Assembly (NCBI GenBank): GCA_964429355.1
Contig: CAYSCH010000063.1
Span: forward strand, 1-32,064
DNA length: 32,064 nt
Direction: 5' to 3'
From: JAAYAY01 sp964429355
Lineage (GTDB): Bacteria > Planctomycetota > Planctomycetia > Pirellulales > Thermoguttaceae
The translations under genes were made by a program, and so were the position numbers. The notes beneath the pieces are model-generated. The model made no database searches. It was not told the origin of the DNA and saw only the letters and a list, made by a program, of their open reading frames with translations. Of the stretch, positions 1 through 8,336 are shown one piece after another (the first letter of the stretch is position 1; every line of letters starts with the position of its first letter).

Positions 1-392
1 CTCAACTTCCAGCGTTTTGAGGATGTCTCATTGATGGCCGCGTGAGGTATAATTCGGGTCATGCCAGACACCTCCAGTTAGAGGACTACGTCCAAGTCTG
101 ACCGGAGCGCGGGGAGTCAACGAGTCCGGGCCAGCTTGACCGCCTCTGAGCGAGGACCACACGATCCTTGCAGAAGGCGGCACGTACAATTCTTGGGTTT
201 TCGGATACATTCCTGGATTGTTGTGGTGCGTTGGCGAGCCGGGAGACAGGTGGCCAGGCCCAGTTCAACGAACCTTATGGAGGAACATCGGAAACCCCAC
301 ATGGGCACTTTAGGTAACTTGGTGAATTTTAGAGATTTCGGATATATGGCCGTTATAGGCATCACTGGATAACCGGATCGTTCGCGGCAAAC
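1..392. other. Intergenic stretch, no gene recognised
   Basis: I see no convincing coding region, tRNA or repeat here. The open frames are short, have no ribosome binding site and encode nothing recognisable. A TATAAT hexamer at 48-53 on the plus strand lacks a well-spaced -35 box. The right edge is the T-tract of the csrA terminator. Confidence 0.5.
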
Positions 393-432
393 AAAAAAAC
401 CCTGCCAATCAGGTAGGACCCGATGGGCAGGG
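393..432 (-). terminator. Rho-independent terminator of csrA and the flagellar operon
   Basis: Read on the minus strand, CCCTGCC pairs with GGCAGGG. Inside it, a second stem ATCGGGT/ACCTGAT closes a CCT loop. The hairpin is followed at once by seven T residues (393-399). It lies about 80 bases past the csrA stop, so it should end the flagellar transcript. Confidence 0.9.
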
Positions 433-510
433 CTGTCTTTGTACGTTTGTGTTGAATAATCGGAGCCGGTTGAGTTTTCGTCAACGGACGCGAGCAGGCG
501 GGGGGGCCGC

Positions 511-717
511 TCACGTGCCGTTCGTTTCGGGCTCCAGTTGGCCGGTCCGCTGGTTCTCTCGCTGGATCGCCTCGTGGATTTCCCGGCGATGAACGGGAAT
601 CTCACTGGGAGCATCGATTCCCAGACGGACTTTGTCACCGCGAATATCTACAATCGTCACCACGATGTTATCACCGATAATTATGCTCTCGTCACGCTGC
701 CTGGACAACACAAGCAT
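511..717 (-). CDS. csrA: Carbon storage regulator CsrA (translational regulator)
   Basis: This 68-residue protein is a CsrA/RsmA dimer that binds GGA motifs in mRNA leaders and usually blocks translation, flagellin being a classic target. The start MLVLSRQRDE is canonical. The family's RNA-contacting residues L4 and R44 (in PVHRREIHE) are at their expected positions. I place the start at 717, not at the upstream in-frame ATG at 786, because the family begins exactly here and a strong AAGGAGG lies about 6 bases upstream. That leader holds two GGA triplets (AAGGAAGGAGG), which could allow self-repression; this is inference. It is the last gene downstream of flgL, a common linkage of csrA to hook-filament genes. 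The FliW antagonist is not in the window. Confidence 0.96.
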   Translation of the reverse strand: MLVLSRQRDESIIIGDNIVVTIVDIRGDKVRLGIDAPSEIPVHRREIHEAIQRENQRTGQLEPETNGT

Positions 718-1217
718 CGAGGCCTCCTTCCTTGAGTTTCTGGTCGTGCCGCCAACAGTACCATCCTTCTGGCGTGTGGTTTCCATCCCATCCGCACGGC
801 ATAAACCAATCCTTAGTGTCTATCGGGAGTCAACAGACTGGGCAAACAGGAAAACTTTGGAGCTATGGAATGTTTGCGTAATAAAACACTTGTCGATAGA
901 ATCCACAAAATGCATTTATTAGAGAGGAGTTGAGGGGCCAGAGCGGGGGGAGAGAAGGGCGCCGGCCCTGGCGGCCCAATGAACGAGGAGATTGAATGCG
1001 AGGGGGCGCCGAGTGAAGAAGCGGAGGAGGCGGGCAGGGGGAAGGTGCACCGTCGATCACCCAGCAGGGGGCGAGAGCGAAGGGCGTGGCGTGTGGGGGC
1101 ACCACCCAACTAGCCAACTGATTTCTGAGCGTGGGTCAAGATGGGCCAGGCAAGGCGTTCTGGCCATCGATGGTGGCGTATCCCGTGCGTGGGTTGCCGG
1201 TGGGCCCTCGGGAGGGA
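718..1217. other. Intergenic region between flgL and csrA
   Basis: Five hundred bases without a credible gene. It holds one copy of the 48-bp dispersed repeat (1076-1123) and a small hairpin, GGCCAG (1144-1149) with CTGGCC (1160-1165), just after the flgL stop. The hairpin has no T-tract. I could not find a well-formed promoter for csrA. Confidence 0.5.
1076..1123 (-). repeat. 48-bp dispersed repeat, copy 1
   Basis: This stretch matches 12193-12240 at 42 of 48 positions in the same orientation. The core contains TGTGGGGGCACCACCCAA. Both copies lie roughly 95-180 bases beyond the stop codon of a minus-strand gene (flgL here, the DUF502 gene for copy 2). The core can form a small GTGG/CCAC hairpin. 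No transposase is nearby. Confidence 0.75.
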
Positions 1218-4214
1218 CTAGAGGTAGTCGAGGAGGGTCATCTGGAGGGCTTGGGAGGTGGCCTTCATTCCGGCTTCGAGGGCCATTTGGCGTGCGGTGA
1301 GATTGGAGATGACCTCGACCAGATCGACGTCGTGTTCGTCGGAGAGGACCGACCGGAGTTCGATTTCTTCGGTGTCGAGCCGCTCGGAGAGGATATCCAG
1401 CCCTTGCTGTTCGGAGCCGAGTTCTGCGCGGGAGTAGTTCAGTTGGGTCATGCTGGAATCGAGCATGGCCATGGCGCGTTCGATTTCGCGCAGATCGTAG
1501 CTTTCGAGAGCCGATTCCAGGCGTAGCAAGGCGGTGAAGACGCCTTCGGTTTCCGACGGGTTGACATCGTCGCCGGTCATGGCAGCGGGCGTACCTCCCG
1601 AGAGAGCCGGCGGATCGAGCGGATCGGTCGGTTCCACGGGGCCGCTGCCATCGTTTCCGTCGGCCGGATCGAGTTCGGCGGCGAACAGGGCGGAGGCGTT
1701 CGGATCGGCATTGAACAGGTCGATGACGTCCTGCGCGGTGGTTCCACCGACAGTGTCGATCTGGAATCGGAGAACCCTGTTGGCCTGGTCGAACACGAAG
1801 GACTCGGTGCCAGTGTCTTCGAAGACGACCTGGAACTGGTTGGCGTAGGTTCCTGAATACTGGGCGCGGAAGATGAGCCCATTGTTTGCGCCGGCGGAAC
1901 CGACCGTTACGGTACCGAGAGTGCCGGGGTACTGGGCGGTTCCCGTTTGCTGACCGAACGGGATCAGTCCGAGGTCGACGGCGGCGGTGCTCAAGATGGT
2001 TCGCTGGACCTGGAGGGTCTGGGAGCCGAGGCTATCGTCGACCAATTCGATGCCGTTGCCATAGGTTGCCAGCCGAGCGGTGAGAAGGCCGTCGGCGTTG
2101 CCGGCATGGTGATTGATGGCTTGGAGCACCTGTTCGACGGTATCCAAGCCGGCGATATCGATTTCCAGTTCGACTCCGTCCTGACGGGTGATGAAGAAGT
2201 CGGTGCCTCCGGCGAGTCCGCCGGCGGTGGTTTTGGAGCTGAGCTGGACGAGGCCGGTGCCATCATTGGTGGAATCTTGTCTTTTGTCGAGAGCCAGTTC
2301 GAAGGCGTCTCGGGGTCCATCGGTGGTTTCGAAGAGCTCGATGGCGAGGTTGGCGGTCGTCTGGCCAGGCACGATGCCGAAGGTGATGGTTTTGGCGGTG
2401 GCATCCCAGGTAACATACTCGCTTCCGGCAGCTCCGCCGGTGTCGACGAACTGGACACGGAAGTCGTTCCATTCGGCGCTAGCCGCACGGGCCTTGAGGG
2501 TCAACTGGGCATTTGTACCGAAGTCGAAGGAGACCTCAGCGCGAGAGCCGACAGCGTCGGCATCGACCACGCCGAACCCATGATTCATGCCGTCGAGGCG
2601 AGTGCCGCCGGTGAAGGTGCGAAGGCCGAGCTGGGCGGCGGTGGTTCCACCGTTTTCGCCGATGGCGAAGTCGGCCCCACTGAGTCGGGAGCGGACGTTG
2701 ATTCCTGTGGCAGTTTCGTTGATTTCAGCTACGACACCGGCGCCGGCGCCGTTGAGAATGTTGAGCACATCCTCGACGGTTCTGGCGGTGCCGAAGCGGA
2801 TGGTATGTGTTTTGCCGCCATTTTCGATTTGCAGGCCGCTATCGCGGTCGAAGTCAACGCCGCTGCCATGGGTGGTTTCACCGGCGGTCTGGCCAAGGGG
2901 CGTTTCCACAATGAACCCGGTTCCCGGATTGGGACCTTGATCGAGCGGGTCGAGGGCGGCGGAAAAGGGAAGCGTTCCCGCGGTATTGGCAGCATTGATG
3001 GCAGCGATAACGTCGTTGGCCTGGGTGTTGTTTTCGTCGATTCCGACGACGATTTCGCCGGTGGCGGCGTCGTAGGTGACGGTTTCATGGCCGAAAGTGA
3101 CGGCTGGGTCGTCGACGAAACGGATCGTCGTTCCGTTCAAGTCGGCCCCGTTGCGATCCGCCTGGAGGATGAAATCGTTGTTGTTGCTCTCGGTGCGAAC
3201 CACCGCGCGCGATCGCGAACCGAGGATGTCGTCGAGCCGGGTGGTTTTTCGCAGGATCGGATCGAGATCTTGTCCTTCGACCGTGCCCAGACCGATCCCC
3301 AACTCGGTGAGAATGCCCAATTCGCTGGCGGTGGTTCCCTGCCCGACCTCCTTGATGGAGAGGTCGCCGGGCGCGTCCTGGTTGAGTCGGATGTTCAGGC
3401 CGACGGTGGTGATCTCGACTTCGAGAGACCGTCCTTCGGGGGGATTATCGTGGATGAGCTGCGCCACCTCACCGATGGTGACGGCACCGGAGATATCGAC
3501 GATACTGGTCTGGTGGCCATCGGAGATGGCGATGCTTCCGAGGCTGACGCCCTGGCCGGCGTGCAGGTCGGCCAGGCGTGTGTCGAAACGGAGGACGGGA
3601 TCCAGATCGACGGATCCGCGAACCGGTTCTGAGATTGCTCCGAAGACATAGCTGCCGTCGACATTGGTCTGGAAGAGGAGGTCGACGTCGGAGTAGCTGA
3701 GGAGCCGCGACTCATTTCCGACGTACTGGACGACACCTTCGCCAAGCTGCTGGAAAGGGCGAACTTCGGTGGTGGAGCCAGCGAAGAGGTATCGGCCGCG
3801 AAAGTTCTGGTTGCCGGCATCGAGGAGTTGAGTGATCGCTTCGCTGACCTGCATGGCAGCGGCGGAGCGTTGTTCATCGCTGGACGTGGTGCCAACGACG
3901 GCCATGGCGGCCCCGCGGACATCGGCAATCATGTCGGAGATGGTCGACATGGCGGTGTCGGTGGCGGTGAGGAAGGACTGATTGGTTTTGAGATTGGTTT
4001 GAACCTGGGCCTTGCGTTCCAGCAGGCTCTGGAGGCTCATGATGCGACCGGCAGAGACGGGATCGTCGCCGGGGCGTTCGAAACGGCGTCCTGTGCTGAG
4101 CTGTGTCTGGATGCGGAACAACTCGAGCTGGTCAGCCTGGACCTGCTGCGTGAGGCGTTGGCGGACGAATTGATCGCTCACGCGGGTGGTCGGTATTCCG
4201 ATGATGCTGGTCAT
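1218..4214 (-). CDS. flgL: Hook-associated protein 3 FlgL (hook-filament junction), giant form
   Basis: FlgL joins the hook to the filament after export by the flagellar type III system. The N-terminus (about 1-150) has the helical flagellin-like D0/D1 pattern, including QTQLSTGRRFERPGDDP. The C-terminus (about 890-998) supplies the partner helix ending MALEAGMKATSQALQMTLLDYL. At 998 residues it is about three times the common length. The excess, about 225-870, is a threefold array. Each unit pairs a flagellin hook IN-type motif (near 232-310, 461-535 and 676-750, each ending in an LGI/LGL box) with a beta-rich block of about 90 residues (near 343-435, 568-660 and 777-862). The start at 4214 follows AAGGA. 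It lies 50 bases after flgK. Confidence 0.93.
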   Translation of the reverse strand: MTSIIGIPTTRVSDQFVRQRLTQQVQADQLELFRIQTQLSTGRRFERPGDDPVSAGRIMSLQSLLERKAQVQTNLKTNQSFLTATDTAMSTISDMIADVRGAAMAVVGTTSSDEQRSAAAMQVSEAITQLLDAGNQNFRGRYLFAGSTTEVRPFQQLGEGVVQYVGNESRLLSYSDVDLLFQTNVDGSYVFGAISEPVRGSVDLDPVLRFDTRLADLHAGQGVSLGSIAISDGHQTSIVDISGAVTIGEVAQLIHDNPPEGRSLEVEITTVGLNIRLNQDAPGDLSIKEVGQGTTASELGILTELGIGLGTVEGQDLDPILRKTTRLDDILGSRSRAVVRTESNNNDFILQADRNGADLNGTTIRFVDDPAVTFGHETVTYDAATGEIVVGIDENNTQANDVIAAINAANTAGTLPFSAALDPLDQGPNPGTGFIVETPLGQTAGETTHGSGVDFDRDSGLQIENGGKTHTIRFGTARTVEDVLNILNGAGAGVVAEINETATGINVRSRLSGADFAIGENGGTTAAQLGLRTFTGGTRLDGMNHGFGVVDADAVGSRAEVSFDFGTNAQLTLKARAASAEWNDFRVQFVDTGGAAGSEYVTWDATAKTITFGIVPGQTTANLAIELFETTDGPRDAFELALDKRQDSTNDGTGLVQLSSKTTAGGLAGGTDFFITRQDGVELEIDIAGLDTVEQVLQAINHHAGNADGLLTARLATYGNGIELVDDSLGSQTLQVQRTILSTAAVDLGLIPFGQQTGTAQYPGTLGTVTVGSAGANNGLIFRAQYSGTYANQFQVVFEDTGTESFVFDQANRVLRFQIDTVGGTTAQDVIDLFNADPNASALFAAELDPADGNDGSGPVEPTDPLDPPALSGGTPAAMTGDDVNPSETEGVFTALLRLESALESYDLREIERAMAMLDSSMTQLNYSRAELGSEQQGLDILSERLDTEEIELRSVLSDEHDVDLVEVISNLTARQMALEAGMKATSQALQMTLLDYL

Positions 4215-4264
4215 GGGTTCCTTCGATTTCTGCCTCGTCGCGTGAGGGGCGAATGGCTCCCGCG

Positions 4265-6139
4265 TCAGATTTTCACCAGGATATCCAGCAACTCGCTCAG
4301 GGTGGTGATCAAGCGTGCGGCCGCGGTGAAGGACTGTTGATAGGCGATCATTTTGACGGCTTCTTCGTCGATGCTGACGCCGCTGACGGCGAGCTTCTGG
4401 GCGCTGAGGGTTTCTTCGAAGACGCGGTTTCCTTCCGCCTCGGACTGGGCAATGGTCGACCCTTGAGCGACCCGGCTGGTCATGCGCGCGTAGAGGTCGC
4501 GAATCGAGTTTCCGCTTAGCGACTGGATATCCTGGTCGGCCAGATCGGCAAGGAGGACGGCGTTGTTTGTGTCGGCTCCGACGCCGGAACGGCTGGCGGC
4601 AAAGAGCGCCGGGACATCCTGGATAGCCTGCGCCACGGCCATGGAGCGGGAACCGGTTCCGGAGAAGAAGGTGTTGATGCCAAGGGCCGCGAGGATACCG
4701 CTGGTATCTTCGGCGAAGGCGATCTGTTGATTGGCGGCATCGCTGGCAAGTTGGACCTGGCGCGTCGAGTTGATGCTGGCCGAGATGCCGTCGACCGCGT
4801 CGAGCTGGGCAACGAGGTCTTCGAGCGAGGTGTCGTCGCCCTTTCCGTTCAGGTCGACCTGGATGTCGGTGGTTTCGGTGAGACCCGTGTCGATGTTGTG
4901 GATCATCACCTGGAAGGAGCCATTGACGGGCGTGAAGGTGAGCCCGGCCCGGTTGAGGGGGACATCGATCGCGTCGACAGCAAACTCGCTGGTGATTTCG
5001 TCGTAACCCTGGAGGCCCTGGCCGCTGGAGAAGACCTTGTTGAACTCGAAAACCAGCGTGGAGGCGAACTGGTCGAGCTGATCGAGAAAACCGCCGCTCC
5101 CAGCATGAAAATGCTGGATCTGGGCTGCGGCAGCGGTATATTGGCCATCGCCTCCCTTCTGTTGGGCGCGGACAGCGCCTTCGCCTGCGACATCGACCCC
5201 ATCGCGGAACGGATCNNNNNNNNNNTCATTTTTCGTGAGAACCGGAAGGTTTGTCCTTTCGAGAAAACCGCCGAGGACGTCGTCACGAGCATGCATCAGT
5301 CCGGCGAGTTCTCCCGACGACACGTCGAGCGGAGCGGCGGTTGCCACCATGTAGATTTCCGAGATGGCAACGCCTCGATCCGTGTCCATGACGACCTCGA
5401 CCTCACGCCGTGTGCCTTCAAAGACGAGGTAGTCGCCACCGGCATAGACGTTGGCACCGCCGCTGGGCTGTTCCTCGACGCGGACATCGATGAGGGTTGC
5501 CAGTTCCTGCAAGGCGACGAGGCGGCGATCGCGGAGTCCGACGGCGTCGCTGTTGGAGACGTCTCCGCCCTCGGCTTCGGCGATTTGAATGTTGAGAGTC
5601 TGGATTTCCAGGGTTAGGTTGTTGATCCTTTCTCCCATGTCGTAAACGCGGTCGTTCAGGTCGGAACGCAGTGCAGTGACTCGCTGGGCGAGGCGGCGGA
5701 CTTCCTGAGCGAACTTCTCGCCTTCGAGAACCGCGAGGTTCCGGACAGAGACGTTTTCGGGCTGGTTGAGGACTTCGGAAATGCTGGAAAAGAAGCTGTT
5801 CATCGAGGTGCTGAGGTCGGTATCGCCGAGCTCGTTGACCAGGCCCTCAAGTTGGCTGTAGGCGTCTTCGAGGACCTCGCTTCCCGCCCGATCGCTGGTG
5901 GCTTCGCGAAGCCGATCTTCGAGGAAGTAGTCGACCTTCTGGATAATCGCCTCGACCTGGACGCCGAGTCCAAGGAGCAATCCGCCATATTCCTGGGTGG
6001 GCGCAGGGGTAAGGACCACCTCTTCCCGGAGATAACCGGGCGTGTTGGCGTTGGAGATGTTCTGACCAATCACCTGGAGGGCGATCTGATTCGCCCGCAG
6101 CGTGTTGGACGACATACGGATTGCGCTATAGAGAGACAT
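4265..6139 (-). CDS. flgK: Hook-associated protein 1 FlgK, interrupted by an assembly gap
   Basis: FlgK forms the first hook-filament junction layer. The N-terminus MSLYSAIRMSSNTLRAN followed by IGQNISNANTPGY is the classic rod/hook/FlgK motif. The C-terminus (EEAVKMIAYQQSFTAAARLITT) is equally typical. As assembled the frame is 624 codons including a 10-N gap. Residues about 290-348 do not belong: they come from a 177-base stretch (5097-5273) flanked by a 15-base direct repeat. Deleting it keeps the frame and restores ARDDVLGGFLDQLDQFAS, the expected FlgK sequence, giving about 565 residues. I therefore read the gene as intact in the organism but damaged in the assembly. It lies between flgN and flgL. 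Confidence 0.93.
   Translation of the reverse strand: MSLYSAIRMSSNTLRANQIALQVIGQNISNANTPGYLREEVVLTPAPTQEYGGLLLGLGVQVEAIIQKVDYFLEDRLREATSDRAGSEVLEDAYSQLEGLVNELGDTDLSTSMNSFFSSISEVLNQPENVSVRNLAVLEGEKFAQEVRRLAQRVTALRSDLNDRVYDMGERINNLTLEIQTLNIQIAEAEGGDVSNSDAVGLRDRRLVALQELATLIDVRVEEQPSGGANVYAGGDYLVFEGTRREVEVVMDTDRGVAISEIYMVATAAPLDVSSGELAGLMHARDDVLGGFLERTNLPVLTKNXXXXDPFRDGVDVAGEGAVRAQQKGGDGQYTAAAAQIQHFHAGSGGFLDQLDQFASTLVFEFNKVFSSGQGLQGYDEITSEFAVDAIDVPLNRAGLTFTPVNGSFQVMIHNIDTGLTETTDIQVDLNGKGDDTSLEDLVAQLDAVDGISASINSTRQVQLASDAANQQIAFAEDTSGILAALGINTFFSGTGSRSMAVAQAIQDVPALFAASRSGVGADTNNAVLLADLADQDIQSLSGNSIRDLYARMTSRVAQGSTIAQSEAEGNRVFEETLSAQKLAVSGVSIDEEAVKMIAYQQSFTAAARLITTLSELLDILVKI
5097..5273. other. Foreign or chimeric insert in flgK carrying a PrmA-like fragment
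   Basis: This 177-base segment (167 called bases plus 10 Ns) interrupts flgK. A 15-base sequence, TCGAGAAAACCGCCG, occurs at both borders (5082-5096 and 5259-5273). On the plus strand, 5075-5215 reads as part of a methyltransferase with motif I MLDLGCGSGILAIA followed by ACDIDPIA, which strongly resembles ribosomal protein L11 methyltransferase PrmA. It has no start, no end and no neighbours of its own. The 33 bases right of the Ns (5226-5258) also do not fit FlgK. A mis-extended contig end is the simplest reading. Confidence 0.8.
5216..5225. other. Assembly gap (10 Ns)
   Basis: Ten consecutive undetermined bases mark a join between contigs. The flgK frame reads through them only because the inserted length is a multiple of three. 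Sequence on both sides is suspect (see the insert at 5097-5273). Confidence 0.98.
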
Positions 6140-6179
6140 CTATCTACTTTTTGCAGACTTGTTTTTCACCCCATCCACC

Positions 6180-6662
6180 TCAAGCTACCCGATCGACCAA
6201 TGAACCTCCGCACTGGGACGACTGATCTTTAGAATATGTCGGCCTCTTCTTTCCACCGGTCGCGATTATCTCCAGGAGCTGGGACAAATGAAGCAAGGTT
6301 CGCTGGGCAACGACCCAGTTGGTAAGGCTGTGGTGCCGGAGGAGGCGTGTACGGGCATTTGCCTGTTTGACCTGTTTATCCAGGTCTCCGCGCCCGCCCA
6401 AAGGAAGTGACTTTGCCAGATCTCCGAGACTGGTGCCGGGCAGCCCCTGCGACTCGGCACGCTGGAGCAGTTCGGTTCGCCGCTGCAGGCAGGCTTGGAG
6501 TCGATCCATCAGGAGCTGCTCGCGGCCGGCGAGGGCGGCCAGGCCGTCGGTATTGATCTTGGCGAGGCATTCTCGCTTCTGCGTGAGGACATCAAGCGTC
6601 TCGTCCTGGATACTCGACAGATCGGTCATGAAGCCGGCCAGGTCGGATTCCCAGGTATTCAT
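6180..6662 (-). CDS. flgN: FlgN-like flagellar export chaperone
   Basis: FlgN-family proteins are small, helical, cytoplasmic chaperones that bind the C-termini of FlgK and FlgL before export. This 160-residue protein sits directly upstream of flgK and flgL. It is almost wholly helical with many leucines, and it contains LTQKRECLAKINTDGLAALAGREQ, a pattern of this family. I chose the start at 6662 (MNTWESDLAGF). An upstream ATG at 6713 would add 17 residues of unlikely composition. Neither start has a strong ribosome binding site, so the longer form cannot be excluded. Identity rests on composition, motif style and position; sequence conservation in this family is weak. Confidence 0.75.
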   Translation of the reverse strand: MNTWESDLAGFMTDLSSIQDETLDVLTQKRECLAKINTDGLAALAGREQLLMDRLQACLQRRTELLQRAESQGLPGTSLGDLAKSLPLGGRGDLDKQVKQANARTRLLRHHSLTNWVVAQRTLLHLSQLLEIIATGGKKRPTYSKDQSSQCGGSLVDRVA

Positions 6663-6767
6663 GGCTGAGTTTTCTTGCTGATGGTTCGATGGAAGCCCGG
6701 TTCCGGCAGTCATGGTCTTTCGCCTTGGGAGAAGATCGGCCTGGGTTCGCGTTGGGACGGGAAGGTG

Positions 6768-7115
6768 TCAACTGCGTTTGAGGTTGAACAGCTCGAACAT
6801 GGCGTTGCTGTAGGATGCGCCGTCGGTCTTGGCGAATTTTTCAGCCAGGACTTGATCGAGTTGCTGTTGGAACATTTCTTCAGCGCGGCCGCCGTGGAAA
6901 TAGGCCGGCTTGTTCTGGGTTTTTCGCGCCGCCTTGAGCATCTGGCCGAAGAGCGTCTCGCCGACGAAGGACTGGAAGGCCTCGCGAAGTTCCGGGTTGT
7001 CTTTCGAGTCGGCCGAGGTCTGGCCGGCGGCCGTGAGGGCACTGGGCACGGAGGCCGAGTCGCGGATTGTGGAAGCCGACTGCCAGATACTCGAATGGAT
7101 GGAGGAAACGTTCAT
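6768..7115 (-). CDS. flgJ: FlgJ-type rod-binding protein, without hydrolase domain
   Basis: This 115-residue protein matches the N-terminal rod-binding/rod-cap domain of FlgJ. The segment ELREAFQSFVGETLFGQMLKAAR with a following YFHGGRAEEMF is characteristic. The C-terminal peptidoglycan hydrolase domain of enterobacterial FlgJ (about 300 residues) is absent, as in many other phyla, so another enzyme must open the wall for the rod. It lies between flgI and flgN. Confidence 0.88.
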   Translation of the reverse strand: MNVSSIHSSIWQSASTIRDSASVPSALTAAGQTSADSKDNPELREAFQSFVGETLFGQMLKAARKTQNKPAYFHGGRAEEMFQQQLDQVLAEKFAKTDGASYSNAMFELFNLKRS

Positions 7116-7251
7116 CGACAGATGCTTTCGGTTTCTGGTTGTTTTCGAGAAGTGCGAGGGGAGGAGGCGGTTGAGTATGCGAATGAGGAAACGAACTGCG
7201 GTGTGGAGCGGAAGCGCCCTGCCGGGGGCTTCAGCGGGTGAGGAATGGCTG

Positions 7252-8298
7252 CTACTGGAAGATCACATCTCCGGCGAGGGAGCCGTTGGCGTCGAGGAGC
7301 TTGATGATCTCGATGATGTCGGAGGTGGGAACGTTGATGGCGTTGAGGGAAGTCACAAGCGACTTGAGCTGGGGATTCTGGGGGTCCGACGGGTCGACGG
7401 CGACAAATGGCCCGCTGCCGGTGACGGCGCCGGTCTCGACGACGATGTTGCGGTGGGAGATGGCGACGGGGGAGATTTCCACATCGCCGCGGAAGCCAAT
7501 GATTCCCGCTCGCTCATTGATGACCACCCGCGGCCCGACGGGGACGGTGGTCATTTCCAGTTGGAGCAGCTGGGTGATGAAATGGACGGGGTCGGCAAGG
7601 TACTGCCCGGGGATTTCGACCTCGATGGTGACGGCGTCGATGGCCTGCGCGACGAGTCGCGAATTATTCTGGTAGAGGATCTGCGGGCCGTTGATCATTT
7701 CGGCCACTTCCTGGGCCACGCAGAACTCGGCGTACTGCGGCTTGAGGACGAGGGTGATTCGGTTGTCTTTGATGAAGTTGTAGCGGAATTCGTGTTCCAG
7801 CCGGCAGCCTCCGCGGACCTTTCCCTTGGTGAGAACTTCCAGGTTTTCGGTGGTAACGTCGCCCTGGGCGAGGGCGAAAACCTGGCCGTCGGGAGATGGA
7901 ACCGGGCCGAGCATGGGGGTGAGCATGAGGCGTCCGCCGGTCAGATCGGCACAAGATCCGACGGTGCTGACGACGCAGTCGATCGAATCGCCTTGCCGTG
8001 CCCCTGTGGCCGGGACCGTGGCGGTGATATGAACGAGGGCCACGTTCTTGGCGTCCTTGAGGTCTTCGACGCTGGCGGGGATTCCCATCCGCTGCATGGT
8101 GGTAGCGAGGGTCCGATGGGTGGGGGTGAACTTGCCATCGCCGGTGCCTTTGAGGCCAACGACCAGCCCCAGAGCCTGGAGCGAGTTTTCTTCCTGCCCC
8201 TTGATGCGGCAGAGCGTTTCGAGCTTCGTTCCGGCAGATGCCGGCCCCACAGACAGGAGGAGGATCGCAAGACTGGTGGAGGAAACAAGTCGAATCAT
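7252..8298 (-). CDS. flgI: Flagellar P-ring protein FlgI
   Basis: FlgI polymerises around the rod in the periplasm to form the P ring in the peptidoglycan layer. The protein is 348 residues with a signal peptide, MIRLVSSTSLAILLLSVGPASA, cleaved after ASA. Family hallmarks include LVVGLKGTGDG near the mature N-terminus, RQGDSIDCVVSTVG, ALAQGDVTTENLEVLTKGKVRGG and the C-terminal VPTSDIIEIIKLLDANGSLAGDVI. An in-frame extension up to 8511 overlaps flgH and lacks homology, so I set the start at the signal peptide. It follows flgH by 38 bases and uses the FlgA chaperone encoded two genes upstream. Confidence 0.95.
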   Translation of the reverse strand: MIRLVSSTSLAILLLSVGPASAGTKLETLCRIKGQEENSLQALGLVVGLKGTGDGKFTPTHRTLATTMQRMGIPASVEDLKDAKNVALVHITATVPATGARQGDSIDCVVSTVGSCADLTGGRLMLTPMLGPVPSPDGQVFALAQGDVTTENLEVLTKGKVRGGCRLEHEFRYNFIKDNRITLVLKPQYAEFCVAQEVAEMINGPQILYQNNSRLVAQAIDAVTIEVEIPGQYLADPVHFITQLLQLEMTTVPVGPRVVINERAGIIGFRGDVEISPVAISHRNIVVETGAVTGSGPFVAVDPSDPQNPQLKSLVTSLNAINVPTSDIIEIIKLLDANGSLAGDVIFQ

Positions 8299-8336
8299 GG
8301 CGGGTCTCACAGGGCGGTACAACGATCGGATACGTC

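Noticed and set aside
31..53. Sigma-70 promoter with TATAAT at 48-53
   Set aside because: TTGATG at 31-36 is only 11 bases away, and no other -35-like box is at a suitable distance. No gene follows downstream on the plus strand.
1947..3632. Long open frame (561 codons) on the plus strand opposite flgL
   Set aside because: It is exactly antisense to FlgL, has biased Gly/Asp composition typical of a shadow frame in high-GC DNA, and shows no known motif.
5082..5273. Small mobile element with 15-base target duplication in flgK
   Set aside because: The content is a fragment of an unrelated conserved gene plus a gap, with no inverted ends. An assembly error explains it better.
4727..5617. Plus-strand frame containing a methyltransferase motif, as a possible real gene
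   Set aside because: Only 5075-5215 resembles a methyltransferase. The rest is antisense to FlgK on both sides of the gap, so it is a chimera and not a gene.
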